From Lachnospiraceae bacterium (GTDB taxonomy: Bacteria > Bacillota > Clostridia > Lachnospirales > Lachnospiraceae): a stretch of 64,000 nt of DNA. The stretch spans positions 93,827-157,826 of the forward strand of contig SVDM01000002.1 of the NCBI GenBank assembly GCA_015058015.1, in the 5' to 3' direction. The notes beneath the pieces are model-generated. The model ran no database searches, was not told the origin of the DNA, and saw nothing but the letters and a program-made list of their open reading frames with translations. The translations under genes were made by a program, and so were the position numbers. Each line of letters starts with the position of its first letter. Position 1 is the first letter of the stretch. Positions 30,503 to 38,983 of this stretch are shown here, one piece after another.

Positions 30503-32197
30503 ATGGGTTTTAATCCTATTACCTATGCTATTATTCGCATTCTCACCAGACGGGGAAATAATCACGTCAGGGAATTGCTTAGCAACTGCAGGAATGCAAC
30601 AGCTCTTAGCAAGTCCTTTCTTATGAAACTTGTTTCAGATAACAAGGATACCGAATACGGAAAGAAATATCATTTTGACGAGATAAAGTCTGTTGAGGAT
30701 TTCAAGAGGCTTGTTCCCTTGACCACTTACGATGATTATGCACCCTATATTGAGCGTATGGTGGAGAAGGGGGAGCGAAATCTCCTTACCTCATACCCCA
30801 TAGTTCAATATGCCGAGACCTCCGGTTCTGTGGGTGTCCCCAAGAAAATTCCCGTAACGAAACAGTCTATGGAGATATATACGAAATATACCATCACCCG
30901 TGTTACAAGTCTTGCAAACAAATACTGCAAGGAGCGGACAGGCCGCAGACTTCCCATAGGCAGAGGCTTTAACCAGTTAGAGATCGTAGATCGTACATTG
31001 CCGGACGGAACGCCCCTTGGCAATATTTCCGGTTCTGCCGCAAAATCTTACAAAAAGCTGTTTCCCTACTATCTGACCTCACCTATTCCCGTGCTCTACC
31101 CCAAGGGATATATGCCTATGATGTACTTAAAGGTCCGCTATCTTTTAGCAGACCGTGACGCCAGTTTTATGTTCAGCGTATTTATGCCCAACCTGGTGGA
31201 TATGATGGTTTATATCCGGGATAACTGGCCCATGCTGGTGGAGGATATAAGAACAGGAACATTTAACAGTAATGTGCAGATAGATGATGCAACCAAGGCA
31301 GAGCTTATGCGGGTAACCAAGGCAGATCCCGGTCGGGCAGCCGAGCTGGAGGCAGAATTTAAAAAGGGCTTTGATACTCCCATTATTCCGAGGCTTTGGC
31401 CTAAGATGTCCTTTATCTGTACCATAGGTACAGGTGGCTTTGCCGCTTATACCCGAACCATGAGAACCTTCTCCGGAGATGTTCCCATTGATTTCTCAAT
31501 CTATGGTGCATCAGAAGCCATGATGGCTGCATGTACGGAGATAGAAAAACCGGAGTTTGCCCTACTGGTTGACAGTTGCTTCTTTGAGTTCATTCCCGCT
31601 GAGGCGCCGGATGATTGCACGGATACCTTGAATATTGAGGATCTGGAAGAAGGTAAAGAGTATGAACTGATACTTACTAATCTCTCAGGTTTCTATCGCT
31701 ACAGAATCAAGGACGTAGTAAAGGTTCTCGGCCATGTGGATGAATGCCCGACCATCACTTTCTCATATAGAAAAGGACAGCTCCTTGACTTGGCAGGTGA
31801 TAAGATTACCGAGGCAATGATGGATGAGGCCATCAGACGTACAAGTGAAGAACTGGGGGTAAATATCATAGATTACTGCGTCTTTCCAAACAGGGATGTC
31901 AACCCGCCCCTTTACGAGTTTTTAATTGAGCCTGTCAGTCCCTTGGATCCTTCAAAATGCGACGAGTACAGACAGATACTTGAAAAGCACCTCAATGACG
32001 TTAATCCCGTATACAAGGAGTGCCGGGATACCACAGAGATTGCCCCTGCTATACTCTATCTGCAGCAGCAACAGACTCACGCTCTGTGGCGTGACTTAAA
32101 AGTATTAAAGGGCGGATCTTCAAACCAGGTTAAACCTGTAAGAGTTCTAGATACGCCCATGAAAAAGAACTTCTTCTATAAGATGATTGAAAAGTAG
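30503..32197 (+). CDS. GH3-family acyl-adenylate-forming enzyme
   Basis: A 564-residue member of the GH3 superfamily, known from plant auxin/jasmonate amido-synthetases that adenylate a carboxylic acid and join it to an amino acid. Seen here: Tyr-Ala-Glu-Thr-Ser-Gly-Ser-Val-Gly-Val-Pro-Lys (P-loop-like nucleotide motif), Ile-Tyr-Gly-Ala-Ser-Glu (second nucleotide motif) and Tyr-Arg-Tyr-Arg-Ile-Lys-Asp-Val-Val-Lys-Val (third motif), in the right order. Bacterial substrates are largely unknown. I choose ATG 30503 with AAGGGGGAG seven nt upstream; the open frame extends to 30329 but without a ribosome site. It is convergent with the M20 gene, with only 14 bp between stops and no obvious terminator. 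Confidence 0.88.
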   Translation: MGFNPITYAIIRILTRRGNNHVRELLSNCRNATALSKSFLMKLVSDNKDTEYGKKYHFDEIKSVEDFKRLVPLTTYDDYAPYIERMVEKGERNLLTSYPIVQYAETSGSVGVPKKIPVTKQSMEIYTKYTITRVTSLANKYCKERTGRRLPIGRGFNQLEIVDRTLPDGTPLGNISGSAAKSYKKLFPYYLTSPIPVLYPKGYMPMMYLKVRYLLADRDASFMFSVFMPNLVDMMVYIRDNWPMLVEDIRTGTFNSNVQIDDATKAELMRVTKADPGRAAELEAEFKKGFDTPIIPRLWPKMSFICTIGTGGFAAYTRTMRTFSGDVPIDFSIYGASEAMMAACTEIEKPEFALLVDSCFFEFIPAEAPDDCTDTLNIEDLEEGKEYELILTNLSGFYRYRIKDVVKVLGHVDECPTITFSYRKGQLLDLAGDKITEAMMDEAIRRTSEELGVNIIDYCVFPNRDVNPPLYEFLIEPVSPLDPSKCDEYRQILEKHLNDVNPVYKECRDTTEIAPAILYLQQQQTHALWRDLKVLKGGSSNQVKPVRVLDTPMKKNFFYKMIEK

Positions 32198-32211
32198 CAA
32201 ACTTATAGATA

Positions 32212-33660
32212 TTATTTGTTGGCAAAGATCAGATTCTTATAGAAATCTATACATCCGGGCAGGCAGTTGGTCTCAATGTTTTCATTTACAGCATGAATAC
32301 ATTCCAACTGTTCCTGCCCGTATATTACGGGCGCAAATCTTACAACCGTATCGCAGATATCATCAAAAAAGGACGCATCAGTACCTCCCGCCAATATATA
32401 TGGGCTTGCTACTATTCCCGGGAAAGTCTTCTTTACCGTATCATCCAGCATACGATATGCATCGCACTTCATATCTGCAATCTTGGAATACTCCACTGCT
32501 TCTATTACTTCCATGGAAATCTTGTGTTTTGACGCAAGCTTCTCTAATATTGCCAAACTCTCATCCATTCCCTGATGGGGTATAAATCGTACATTGGCTC
32601 CAAGCGTGGCTACTCCGGGGATTGAATTATAGTTCTCCGAACCTGACTGCATGGTAAATGCCACAGTTGTCCTAACCATAGCACCCAGCCGGGGAGAAAG
32701 CCCCACCATTATAGTGGGAAGTATAGGCTTAAAAAGCCAGAGATTTGTGAATATAAACTTCATTCCGAAACCTGAGTAGGGCGCAAAAGTCTTAAACATG
32801 GCGAGAACTTCCGGAAAGAGCTTCTTCTTGAAGGTCTTCCTCTTCTCTACCTCACATATAAACTCCGCCAGTCTTGTTATTGGGGTATCATTCTCCGGGG
32901 ATGATGCATGGCCTCCTGCTCCCTTGGCAGTAAACTTCACGTTAGCCATTCCCTTTTCCACAACTCCCACCATAGCGAAGTTGCCCGGTATTCCCGGAAG
33001 GGGCTCAGTAATGATTCCTCCGCCCTCATCGCATACCAGGTAGGGTCTTATTCCACGCTTCTTTAATTCTTTAACTATCATAGGACATCCGGGGCCGCTC
33101 CACTCTTCCGTACAGGATGAACACAGATATACATCCTGTTCCGGAACAAAATCCTCTTTAAGCAGTTCCTCCACTGCCTGAAGAAAGCCCATTAAACTGG
33201 CCTTGGTATCGGATGTTCCCCTTCCCCACACTCTTCCGTAAGCGACAACGCCTGAGAAGGGTCCATGGAGCCACTTGCCGTCTGCCGGAACAGTATCCTG
33301 ATGGCTCATCAAAACAAGGGGTCTGTCCGAAAGCCTACCCTTCCAGTGCAAAAGAAGATTGCCCTCTATATCAGTTATATCCAATTTTTCGAATACAAGT
33401 GGAAACAGTTTTTTAAGGACCTTATGAAAGTTCCTGAATTTCTCGGGGTCATTAACATTGGTATAAGAAACGGTTTCGCAGCGAATCATCTCTCCTAAGA
33501 TCTCCGCATACATTTCCTCTCTTTCAGGATCCGGGTGCGGCAGATAACCTGCCTTGCGGGTGGGGGTAAGAAGGGTCTTAATAAGCGCAATAAGAAGTAG
33601 CAGCACTATAATACCCAGTATGGCTCCCAAACAAATAGCCAAAGTTACAAGTATATTCAT
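32212..33660 (-). CDS. membrane-anchored M20-family metallopeptidase
   Basis: A 482-residue zinc peptidase/aminoacylase of family M20 (PM20D1-like). An N-terminal hydrophobic helix (residues 3-31) anchors it to the membrane. Metal and catalytic residues are all present: His120 and Asp122 (Ser-His-Gln-Asp-Thr-Val-Pro), bridging Asp151 (Gly-Thr-Ser-Asp), catalytic Glu185 with Glu186 (Thr-Glu-Glu-Trp), Asp210 (Cys-Asp-Glu-Gly-Gly) and a late His in Glu-Cys-Ile-His-Ala-Val-Asn-Glu. The Gly-Gly-His-Ala dimerization-lid motif is near residue 250. It follows the beta-helix surface protein by 17 nt with a GGGGGGAG ribosome site and is probably cotranscribed. Likely cleaves small peptides or N-acyl amino acids. 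Confidence 0.9.
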   Translation of the reverse strand: MNILVTLAICLGAILGIIVLLLLIALIKTLLTPTRKAGYLPHPDPEREEMYAEILGEMIRCETVSYTNVNDPEKFRNFHKVLKKLFPLVFEKLDITDIEGNLLLHWKGRLSDRPLVLMSHQDTVPADGKWLHGPFSGVVAYGRVWGRGTSDTKASLMGFLQAVEELLKEDFVPEQDVYLCSSCTEEWSGPGCPMIVKELKKRGIRPYLVCDEGGGIITEPLPGIPGNFAMVGVVEKGMANVKFTAKGAGGHASSPENDTPITRLAEFICEVEKRKTFKKKLFPEVLAMFKTFAPYSGFGMKFIFTNLWLFKPILPTIMVGLSPRLGAMVRTTVAFTMQSGSENYNSIPGVATLGANVRFIPHQGMDESLAILEKLASKHKISMEVIEAVEYSKIADMKCDAYRMLDDTVKKTFPGIVASPYILAGGTDASFFDDICDTVVRFAPVIYGQEQLECIHAVNENIETNCLPGCIDFYKNLIFANK

Positions 33661-33677
33661 CCGCTATCATCTCCCCC

Positions 33678-35561
33678 CTATATTTGTTTGAATTTGTATA
33701 TTAAAGATGATATAGCTGTAAGTCCCGAAAGAATCATAAACCAAACCACATACAAGTGATCCCCCGTGTTGGGACTTCTAACCACATCCTTATAGACTAA
33801 TGCATATATCGAATATACAGAAGAAGCAGATTCCACATAATCTCCTGATTCCGAGCCTTGCAGTCTTGTCACCTGATTATCATGTACTCTTAAAAAAGCA
33901 AATGCTCTGGTGTATCCTCCTGCAAGTTCCGGCATTGTATCAGGTTTAAGAACCTTAAAGGAAATGTCTTTGCCTGCGTCTGTTATGTTGCCTACTTCCA
34001 CTCCGTCAATTGAAACAGCTAACACAATATCATAGTATGCAGCAATTCTTTCGCCGTCCTCTAAGGCGCCGTTTATCAAGGTTTCAATATCACTTCTGTC
34101 TGTAAGTTCTACCGCCTTGGTTCTGATACCTATGGTTTTGCCGGATGTTACCGCATCCATAATTCTTCTTGCAAGAGCGTTATCTATTCCCGTCATGCTG
34201 CCCTTTTCCACCAGTTCCTTAATAAGATCTGTAAGAGCGGCTTCATCTTCTTCATTCTCCGTTTCCACTTTTGGCTCAATATTGATGGGAATAACTCTTA
34301 AATCATTCTGGGTATGAGCAGTAAAATCCTCATTCCCTTCAATATAAATAGTACTAGCCTTTGGGTCGAATTTACAACCATCTTTTAAGAAAGTATTAAA
34401 GTATCCCACAACCCCCTCAGAGGGCTTCTTAGCGACCGGACCGGTTATTATAAAGGCACCCTCTTTATCTTCGTCATCTTCAACTCCCTTTGAATGGAAC
34501 TCTCCACCTGATAATGTAATGGTGGTATCAGTGGAATCAGTCAGTTCCACTAACAATCCTCCGGTGTTTCCTTCGAAGTAGCCTCCACTGATATTTATGC
34601 TTTGCATCTCGGAAGCATTGAGGGCATAAGAGCAGGACTTGCCTCCAAACACACCGCCTGTTACAGTCAAACTTCCGGTGCTAATACTTACTGCGAAAGA
34701 GTCAGTACCCGAAGTATTATTATTAATGAAGGTTCCCCCATTTATTATTAAATTAACGTCGCTAATAGTAAGCGGAAGCACCGCACCATGAAATTCTCCA
34801 TCATAAACAAAGGTTCCATCATTGACAGTGACCTTTATTATCTCATTAATTCCGCCCCCATATAACTGTTTAAAACGTCCTCCGTTTACAACTGTATCAT
34901 CGAATACTCCTACAGACTCAAAGCTACCGTCACCAATTAACGCTTTTCCATCTATGACAAGGTTACCCTTAAAGGTTCCACCTGTTATAGTGGCATCTCC
35001 TTCTACACTTACATAATCCTCAAAAGTACCGCCACTAATGGTAGCTTTACCTGATGCTTCAGTCATTCCAAAGGTTCCTCTTGCAGCAGAGAAATTCTTG
35101 CAGTAAACACATTTCAATCCATTATCAGAGGAAATTCTCCCGTCACCTTCAAAGGCTATATTGATACCTACAGCGCGTAATAAGGGAATACTTTCCGGAC
35201 CATCTGTCACCGGAGCTTCATAATTAATGTCCTTACCGTTTAAATCAATTTTGATATCTTTTCCTTCGTCGTCTATATTGAAACATTCTTTATTGAGGTT
35301 CAAATTCTCTCCAAAACGGAGGTTCTTGGCGGAATTCATCCAGAACACACCAGTGCCCTCATCATAAGGTCCCTGGTCACTGCCCTGTATATAAATAATT
35401 CCGGGAGCTACTTCCACTCCGGGATTATTCCTGGCATTTTGAAGAACTGCAGCCGTTATCTCAATATAGTCATCTGCAGCCTGTGCCGGAATGGCAGGTA
35501 CTGCAAGCAAAAGCGTAATTACTATTGCAACTAATCCCCTAAACCTTCTTCTTTTATTCAT
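33678..35561 (-). CDS. sortase-type surface protein with beta-helix repeats
   Basis: A 627-residue secreted, wall-anchored protein. It has a signal peptide (Lys-Arg-Arg-Arg then a hydrophobic core, cleavage near Ala-Gln-Ala-Ala). The centre (about 110-370) holds many irregular Ser-Gly-Gly-Thr-Phe-like turns (Ile-Ser-Gly-Gly-Thr-Phe, Ile-Thr-Gly-Gly-Thr-Phe, Val-Thr-Gly-Gly-Val-Phe, Leu-Ser-Gly-Gly-Glu-Phe), the pattern of a right-handed parallel beta-helix. The C-terminus is Ser-Pro-Asn-Thr-Gly-Asp, a hydrophobic helix and a Lys-containing tail: an xPxTG cell-wall sorting signal. Start ATG 35561 follows GGGGGAG; an upstream frame extension lacks support. Own promoter at 35635-35663. Ligand unknown; possibly carbohydrate or host binding. 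Confidence 0.85.
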   Translation of the reverse strand: MNKRRRFRGLVAIVITLLLAVPAIPAQAADDYIEITAAVLQNARNNPGVEVAPGIIYIQGSDQGPYDEGTGVFWMNSAKNLRFGENLNLNKECFNIDDEGKDIKIDLNGKDINYEAPVTDGPESIPLLRAVGINIAFEGDGRISSDNGLKCVYCKNFSAARGTFGMTEASGKATISGGTFEDYVSVEGDATITGGTFKGNLVIDGKALIGDGSFESVGVFDDTVVNGGRFKQLYGGGINEIIKVTVNDGTFVYDGEFHGAVLPLTISDVNLIINGGTFINNNTSGTDSFAVSISTGSLTVTGGVFGGKSCSYALNASEMQSINISGGYFEGNTGGLLVELTDSTDTTITLSGGEFHSKGVEDDEDKEGAFIITGPVAKKPSEGVVGYFNTFLKDGCKFDPKASTIYIEGNEDFTAHTQNDLRVIPINIEPKVETENEEDEAALTDLIKELVEKGSMTGIDNALARRIMDAVTSGKTIGIRTKAVELTDRSDIETLINGALEDGERIAAYYDIVLAVSIDGVEVGNITDAGKDISFKVLKPDTMPELAGGYTRAFAFLRVHDNQVTRLQGSESGDYVESASSVYSIYALVYKDVVRSPNTGDHLYVVWFMILSGLTAISSLIYKFKQI

Positions 35562-35634
35562 CTTACAACTCCCCCTGTATATGATTTGCAATTATTTTCT
35601 AAATATATCTATCAGTTTTGCATCATTTGCAGAT

Positions 35635-35663
35635 ATTATACTATATTGTCGGGAGTTTGTCAG
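35635..35663 (-). promoter_or_regulatory. promoter of the surface-protein gene
   Basis: Minus strand: CTGACA (35658-35663), 17-bp spacer, perfect TATAAT (35635-35640). Confidence 0.75.
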
Positions 35664-35673
35664 TCATATTTTC

Positions 35674-36855
35674 TTATTTGGTTTTTGCCGCAAAAGCACA
35701 TACCACTGAGGGCAGGGTAATACACATCATCATTGCCATAACCCCTTGATATCCATAGGATTCTAACACATGCCCTGAAGCCGACTCTATGAATGCCGCT
35801 ATTCCTATGGCTATATTACTCATGGCAAAATTCTCTGTATAGAACTTGGCTCCAAAGGAGGTCTTAATCATAGCCGGCAGGGTACTGTTACAGCTTCCGT
35901 AGGCGTATCCGCTAAGGAGAATTCCCACCAGAATAACAGGAAAAGAATAGGCGAAATGTCCGGATATCAGGATTCCCGTAGCAAGAAGCATTGTAAGGGC
36001 GGTAATAATCATTACCTTCTTGGTGCCGATTTTATCTAAGATGGTTCCCATGGTGATACAACCAAGGCCATTACAGGGGGATACCAGCATTCCCACTATG
36101 GTTATTCCACCGTATGCAATGGAGAGTCCTGCCACATGGTCAAGCATAATAAGACCTGCAGTACGTGTTCCAATGTTCCATATAAGAAGAGTCCAAAAAA
36201 GAGGACTCCTTAACATCTCTTTGGTTGTTATGCCGGTTAGAACTGCTCCGTCATCAGCCGCCACTTCCGTAGGCGGGAGGCAGATTGATTCCTTATCCAT
36301 AAGGATAATTACAGATATGATAAGGACCATGGAGCCGAATACAAGCATGGTAAGCTTAACCCCCAGTACAGGAAGTATGGCTCCTGATATTATAGACAGA
36401 ATAACCGATGACAGCCCCAGTGCCATATAGAGTAAGCCGGATACCTTGCCGGAACTCTCGGGAAACCAGGGTATGGTATGGGACTGAACCGTTCCGATTC
36501 CAAAGCCGAAGCCTGTTGCTGCCACAAGGCAGAAAAGGATAAATGCCATGGCATAGGCAAGGCCCGGGTTATTCTCCGGGAGCAGGGCAAAGCCCCCAAG
36601 TCCCACAAAGCCCATTATGGCAAATGCCGTATACATTATCCTTCCGGAGAAACGTTTAGCAAGTCTTCCGGCTATAAGTATTCCAAGACAGATAAAGAGA
36701 TTGTGGAGCCCGAATATTATTGATAACATACCATCTGTCCAGGTAGGGAACAGTTCCAATAAGGGCTTTCTCATCACCGTCCATATAAAGAGGAATCCCA
36801 GCAAAAAATTTGCTGCTATTCCTTCAGCTATAATTAATCCTTTATTACGATTCAT
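35674..36855 (-). CDS. MFS transporter, OxlT-like (oxalate/formate antiporter family)
   Basis: A 393-residue major-facilitator protein with about 12 helices. The Gly-Arg-Leu-Ala-Lys-Arg-Phe-Ser-Gly-Arg loop between helices 2 and 3 is the MFS signature, echoed in the second half by Gly-Thr-Ile-Leu-Asp-Lys-Ile-Gly-Thr-Lys-Lys. Overall pattern (Trp-Phe-Pro-Glu-x-x-Gly-Lys-Val-Ser-Gly in helix 4-5) is typical of the oxalate/formate antiporter group, which moves small carboxylates. Substrate here unknown. ATG 36855 has AGGAG nine nt upstream; a TTG at 36861 would be only 3 nt from it. It is divergent from the DUF6442/XRE operon. Confidence 0.85.
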   Translation of the reverse strand: MNRNKGLIIAEGIAANFLLGFLFIWTVMRKPLLELFPTWTDGMLSIIFGLHNLFICLGILIAGRLAKRFSGRIMYTAFAIMGFVGLGGFALLPENNPGLAYAMAFILFCLVAATGFGFGIGTVQSHTIPWFPESSGKVSGLLYMALGLSSVILSIISGAILPVLGVKLTMLVFGSMVLIISVIILMDKESICLPPTEVAADDGAVLTGITTKEMLRSPLFWTLLIWNIGTRTAGLIMLDHVAGLSIAYGGITIVGMLVSPCNGLGCITMGTILDKIGTKKVMIITALTMLLATGILISGHFAYSFPVILVGILLSGYAYGSCNSTLPAMIKTSFGAKFYTENFAMSNIAIGIAAFIESASGHVLESYGYQGVMAMMMCITLPSVVCAFAAKTK

Positions 36856-36985
36856 ATTCAATTACTCCTAATCTCTACATTTCATCAAGAATTTCCTGTG
36901 CAAACTCGTCTAAGTCTTCCGGACCCTCTCAGTGACTAATAATATATCAAAATGGGGAAAAAAACAAATCATCAGCCAGGAACTG

Positions 36986-37039
36986 TTGACAAGTATACTT
37001 GGCAAATAGTATACTATAGTTGCAAAGAAAACTTGGCAA
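36986..37039 (+). promoter_or_regulatory. promoter and probable operator of the DUF6442/XRE operon
   Basis: TTGACA (36986-36991), 18-bp spacer, TATACT (37010-37015). Two direct copies of ACTTGGCAA (36997-37005 and 37031-37039) flank the -10, which lies inside the palindrome TAGTATACTA (37007-37016); GTATAC also occurs in the spacer. This looks like an autoregulatory operator of the XRE protein. Confidence 0.65.
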
Positions 37040-37051
37040 GAGGTGATGGTA

Positions 37052-37387
37052 ATGGACAAAGAAGAGATTTTAAAACTAAGCCGCGAAGAGAATAATGATG
37101 TATTGGATGAGCGAGAGATATTGGCCTACGGCAATGCCGCAAGGTTTGGCGGACGGGTAGGCGGTATCATTTGCTTTATTCTTACCGTAATCTTCTCCCG
37201 TTTCTTTAATATGCCGGAGGTTGGTTTGGCTGTATTTATTGTATTCTTCGGCATGCAGGCTGCAGGTAACTTTGCTTTGTATAAGGAATTAAGGCTTCGG
37301 CATGATCTCATATACGGGCTTCTTGCAACAGCATTTACCATTGGCATTGCTATCGCTCTGGCCATCCGTGTGTGGGTGAGCCTATGA
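37052..37387 (+). CDS. DUF6442-like small membrane protein
   Basis: A ~111-residue protein with an acidic N-terminus (Lys-Glu-Glu-Ile-Leu-Lys-Leu-Ser-Arg-Glu-Glu-Asn) and three hydrophobic helices. It matches the small membrane proteins that are regularly paired with a short XRE regulator in Clostridia; I believe this is the DUF6442 family. The start ATG 37052 has AGAGG eight nt upstream, better than 37043. It overlaps the XRE gene by 4 bp (ATGA), and its expression is probably controlled by that regulator. Role unknown; such pairs are sometimes near resistance or stress loci. Confidence 0.75.
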   Translation: MDKEEILKLSREENNDVLDEREILAYGNAARFGGRVGGIICFILTVIFSRFFNMPEVGLAVFIVFFGMQAAGNFALYKELRLRHDLIYGLLATAFTIGIAIALAIRVWVSL

Positions 37388-37590
37388 TAGAGAAACTGGT
37401 ACTCAAGAATAATTTAAAAGAGGTCCGGGGTGCTAAGGGTCTGTCTCAGCAACAACTGGCGGATATGGTGGGGGTATCCCGCAACACTATCAGTTCCATT
37501 GAGACGGGGCAGTTTAACCCTACGGCCAAGCTGGCTTTGGTACTATGCACAGCATTGGATAAGAAATTTGAGGATTTGTTTTATTTTTAG
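37384..37590 (+). CDS. XRE-family HTH regulator
   Basis: A 68-residue single-domain Cro/CI-type DNA-binding protein: Leu-Lys-Glu-Val-Arg-Gly-Ala-Lys-Gly-Leu-Ser-Gln-Gln-Gln-Leu-Ala (helices 1-2), Val-Ser-Arg-Asn-Thr-Ile-Ser-Ser-Ile-Glu (recognition helix) and the standard tail Phe-Glu-Asp-Leu-Phe. Start ATG 37384 overlaps the preceding stop in an ATGA junction, so translation is coupled. Together with the membrane protein it forms a conserved two-gene module, probably autorepressed through the repeats around 36997-37039. Confidence 0.9.
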   Translation: MIEKLVLKNNLKEVRGAKGLSQQQLADMVGVSRNTISSIETGQFNPTAKLALVLCTALDKKFEDLFYF

Positions 37591-37601
37591 GAGGTATATT
37601 T

Positions 37602-37856
37602 ATGGAGCATCAGACAGAAGGAATCGTAATCTCGGTAAAGAAGCAATGGTGGCTTAAGGTTAATACCAAGGCACTTAGAAAGGGCCCCTTGGACGGAGCA
37701 ACCTTTCCTCATATAATTAAGGTAAAGTATGTGGTTGACGGAATGGATTATACCATTAAGTCATGGATTAGTGCAGGAGAACCGGTGCCTGCAGAAGGCA
37801 GTATTGTAAGAGTGTTCTATCGCGAGGATAAACCCGCCAAAGGTAAAGTAAGATGA
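37602..37856 (+). CDS. hypothetical protein, 84 aa
   Basis: A small, beta-rich soluble protein with no family I can name. It contains conserved-looking Lys-Gln-Trp-Trp-Leu-Lys-Val-Asn-Thr-Lys and Phe-Pro-His-Ile-Ile-Lys-Val-Lys-Tyr segments, alternating hydrophobic residues as in an OB- or SH3-like barrel, and a basic C-terminus. AGGAGG seven nt before the ATG makes it a well-supported gene. It lies 11 nt after the XRE gene and overlaps the phosphatase lipoprotein gene by 4 bp (ATGA), so it belongs to the same operon. Similar short proteins are sometimes mislabelled as sugar transporter permeases; nothing here supports that. Confidence 0.75.
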   Translation: MEHQTEGIVISVKKQWWLKVNTKALRKGPLDGATFPHIIKVKYVVDGMDYTIKSWISAGEPVPAEGSIVRVFYREDKPAKGKVR

Positions 37857-38983
37857 AAAAATGTCTATCTAAAATTCTAATTATAGCTTTAATACTCTCC
37901 CTCTTTGGCATGGGATGTCAGACGCAGAAGGAGCCTGTGACTACCGGGGCTAGGGGCGTTATTCTGGAGCAGATGTACGGACATACCTATATAGACCTTA
38001 CCATAGAGGAGTTTAATAATCTGGGCTTTTCATTCGGAGACAGCGTTGATATTTCCTTTGATAATGGGAAGAAGTTTAGAGATGTGCCCTATTACTCCGG
38101 CTTCTTTAGTTCTGTGGGGGAGGTGCTCCTATGTGGCTATCCCGGCTATCCTCACGTGGCTTTTGCCACTTGCTATGGTGATCCCACCTGGAAGGAATAC
38201 GGTATCTCCGAGTCTGCCAAGATGACGGTAACTTTGAATACCAAAGGCAAATACAGAAAGACAGAGGAGGCACTGTCCGTAAGCTTTTCCAATAACAGGG
38301 CGGATTATCCTTCTGATGCGGCCTTCGCCAACTTTAGGGAGATAACCGGAGGCAAGCTTCGAAAAGAGACTTTCTACCGTTCAGCTTCGCCCTGCGATAA
38401 CAGCGCCAATCGTGCCACATACACAGATGAATTGGCAAAGGAATACGGTATCCGTTTCTTTATTAATCTCTCCGAGACCGAAGATCAATATAAAAGCCTT
38501 GCCAGTGCAGAAGGCTTCAGTTCTAATTACTACAACTGGTATGTGATATCCGGCAAGGTAGTCTTCCTGGGGCTTAACGCCAATTACAGGGCTGATGTGT
38601 ACAAAAAGGGACTTGCCAATGCATTCTATACAATGACAAAACAAGAGGGTCCCTGCCTTATTCACTGCGTGGAGGGCAAGGACAGAACAGGTGCGGCTTC
38701 TGCGCTGCTTTTGGCCCTTGCAGATGCCTCCCCTGAAGAAATAATTAATGACTATATGTTGTCATACAAAAACTTCTATAACATCACTAAGAAGGATACT
38801 CCCGAAAAATACGAGGCTATTACGAAGTTCATAAAGGACTTCCTCTGCTATATGTGTGGCGCAGAGTATGGTACTCCGGTAGAATCCTTGAAGCTTAAAG
38901 CCGGCGCCGAAAGCTACCTACGAGACGGCGGCCTGACTGATGAGCAGATTACAGCCATAGAGAATTATCTGGTTACATATTGA
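37853..38983 (+). CDS. tyrosine-phosphatase-like lipoprotein
   Basis: A 376-residue exported lipoprotein: signal peptide with lipobox ending at Cys22 (Phe-Gly-Met-Gly-Cys). The second half is a protein-tyrosine/dual-specificity-type phosphatase with the full P-loop His-Cys272-Val-Glu-Gly-Lys-Asp-Arg278-Thr-Gly, as in the Y_phosphatase3/DSP group. The first part (about 30-135; Gly-Asp-Ser-Val-Asp-Ile-Ser-Phe, Phe-Arg-Asp-Val-Pro-Tyr-Tyr-Ser-Gly) resembles the C-terminal beta-barrel of SAM hydroxide adenosyltransferase-type proteins; this is my impression, not a proven match. It would act outside the membrane on phosphorylated lipids, sugars or peptides. Last gene of the operon; its 3' end overlaps the convergent gene by 11 bp. 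Confidence 0.85.
   Translation: MKKCLSKILIIALILSLFGMGCQTQKEPVTTGARGVILEQMYGHTYIDLTIEEFNNLGFSFGDSVDISFDNGKKFRDVPYYSGFFSSVGEVLLCGYPGYPHVAFATCYGDPTWKEYGISESAKMTVTLNTKGKYRKTEEALSVSFSNNRADYPSDAAFANFREITGGKLRKETFYRSASPCDNSANRATYTDELAKEYGIRFFINLSETEDQYKSLASAEGFSSNYYNWYVISGKVVFLGLNANYRADVYKKGLANAFYTMTKQEGPCLIHCVEGKDRTGAASALLLALADASPEEIINDYMLSYKNFYNITKKDTPEKYEAITKFIKDFLCYMCGAEYGTPVESLKLKAGAESYLRDGGLTDEQITAIENYLVTY

Noticed and set aside
37602-37856. Sugar ABC transporter permease
   Set aside because: The 84-aa protein has no membrane helix, so the label sometimes given to such short proteins does not apply.
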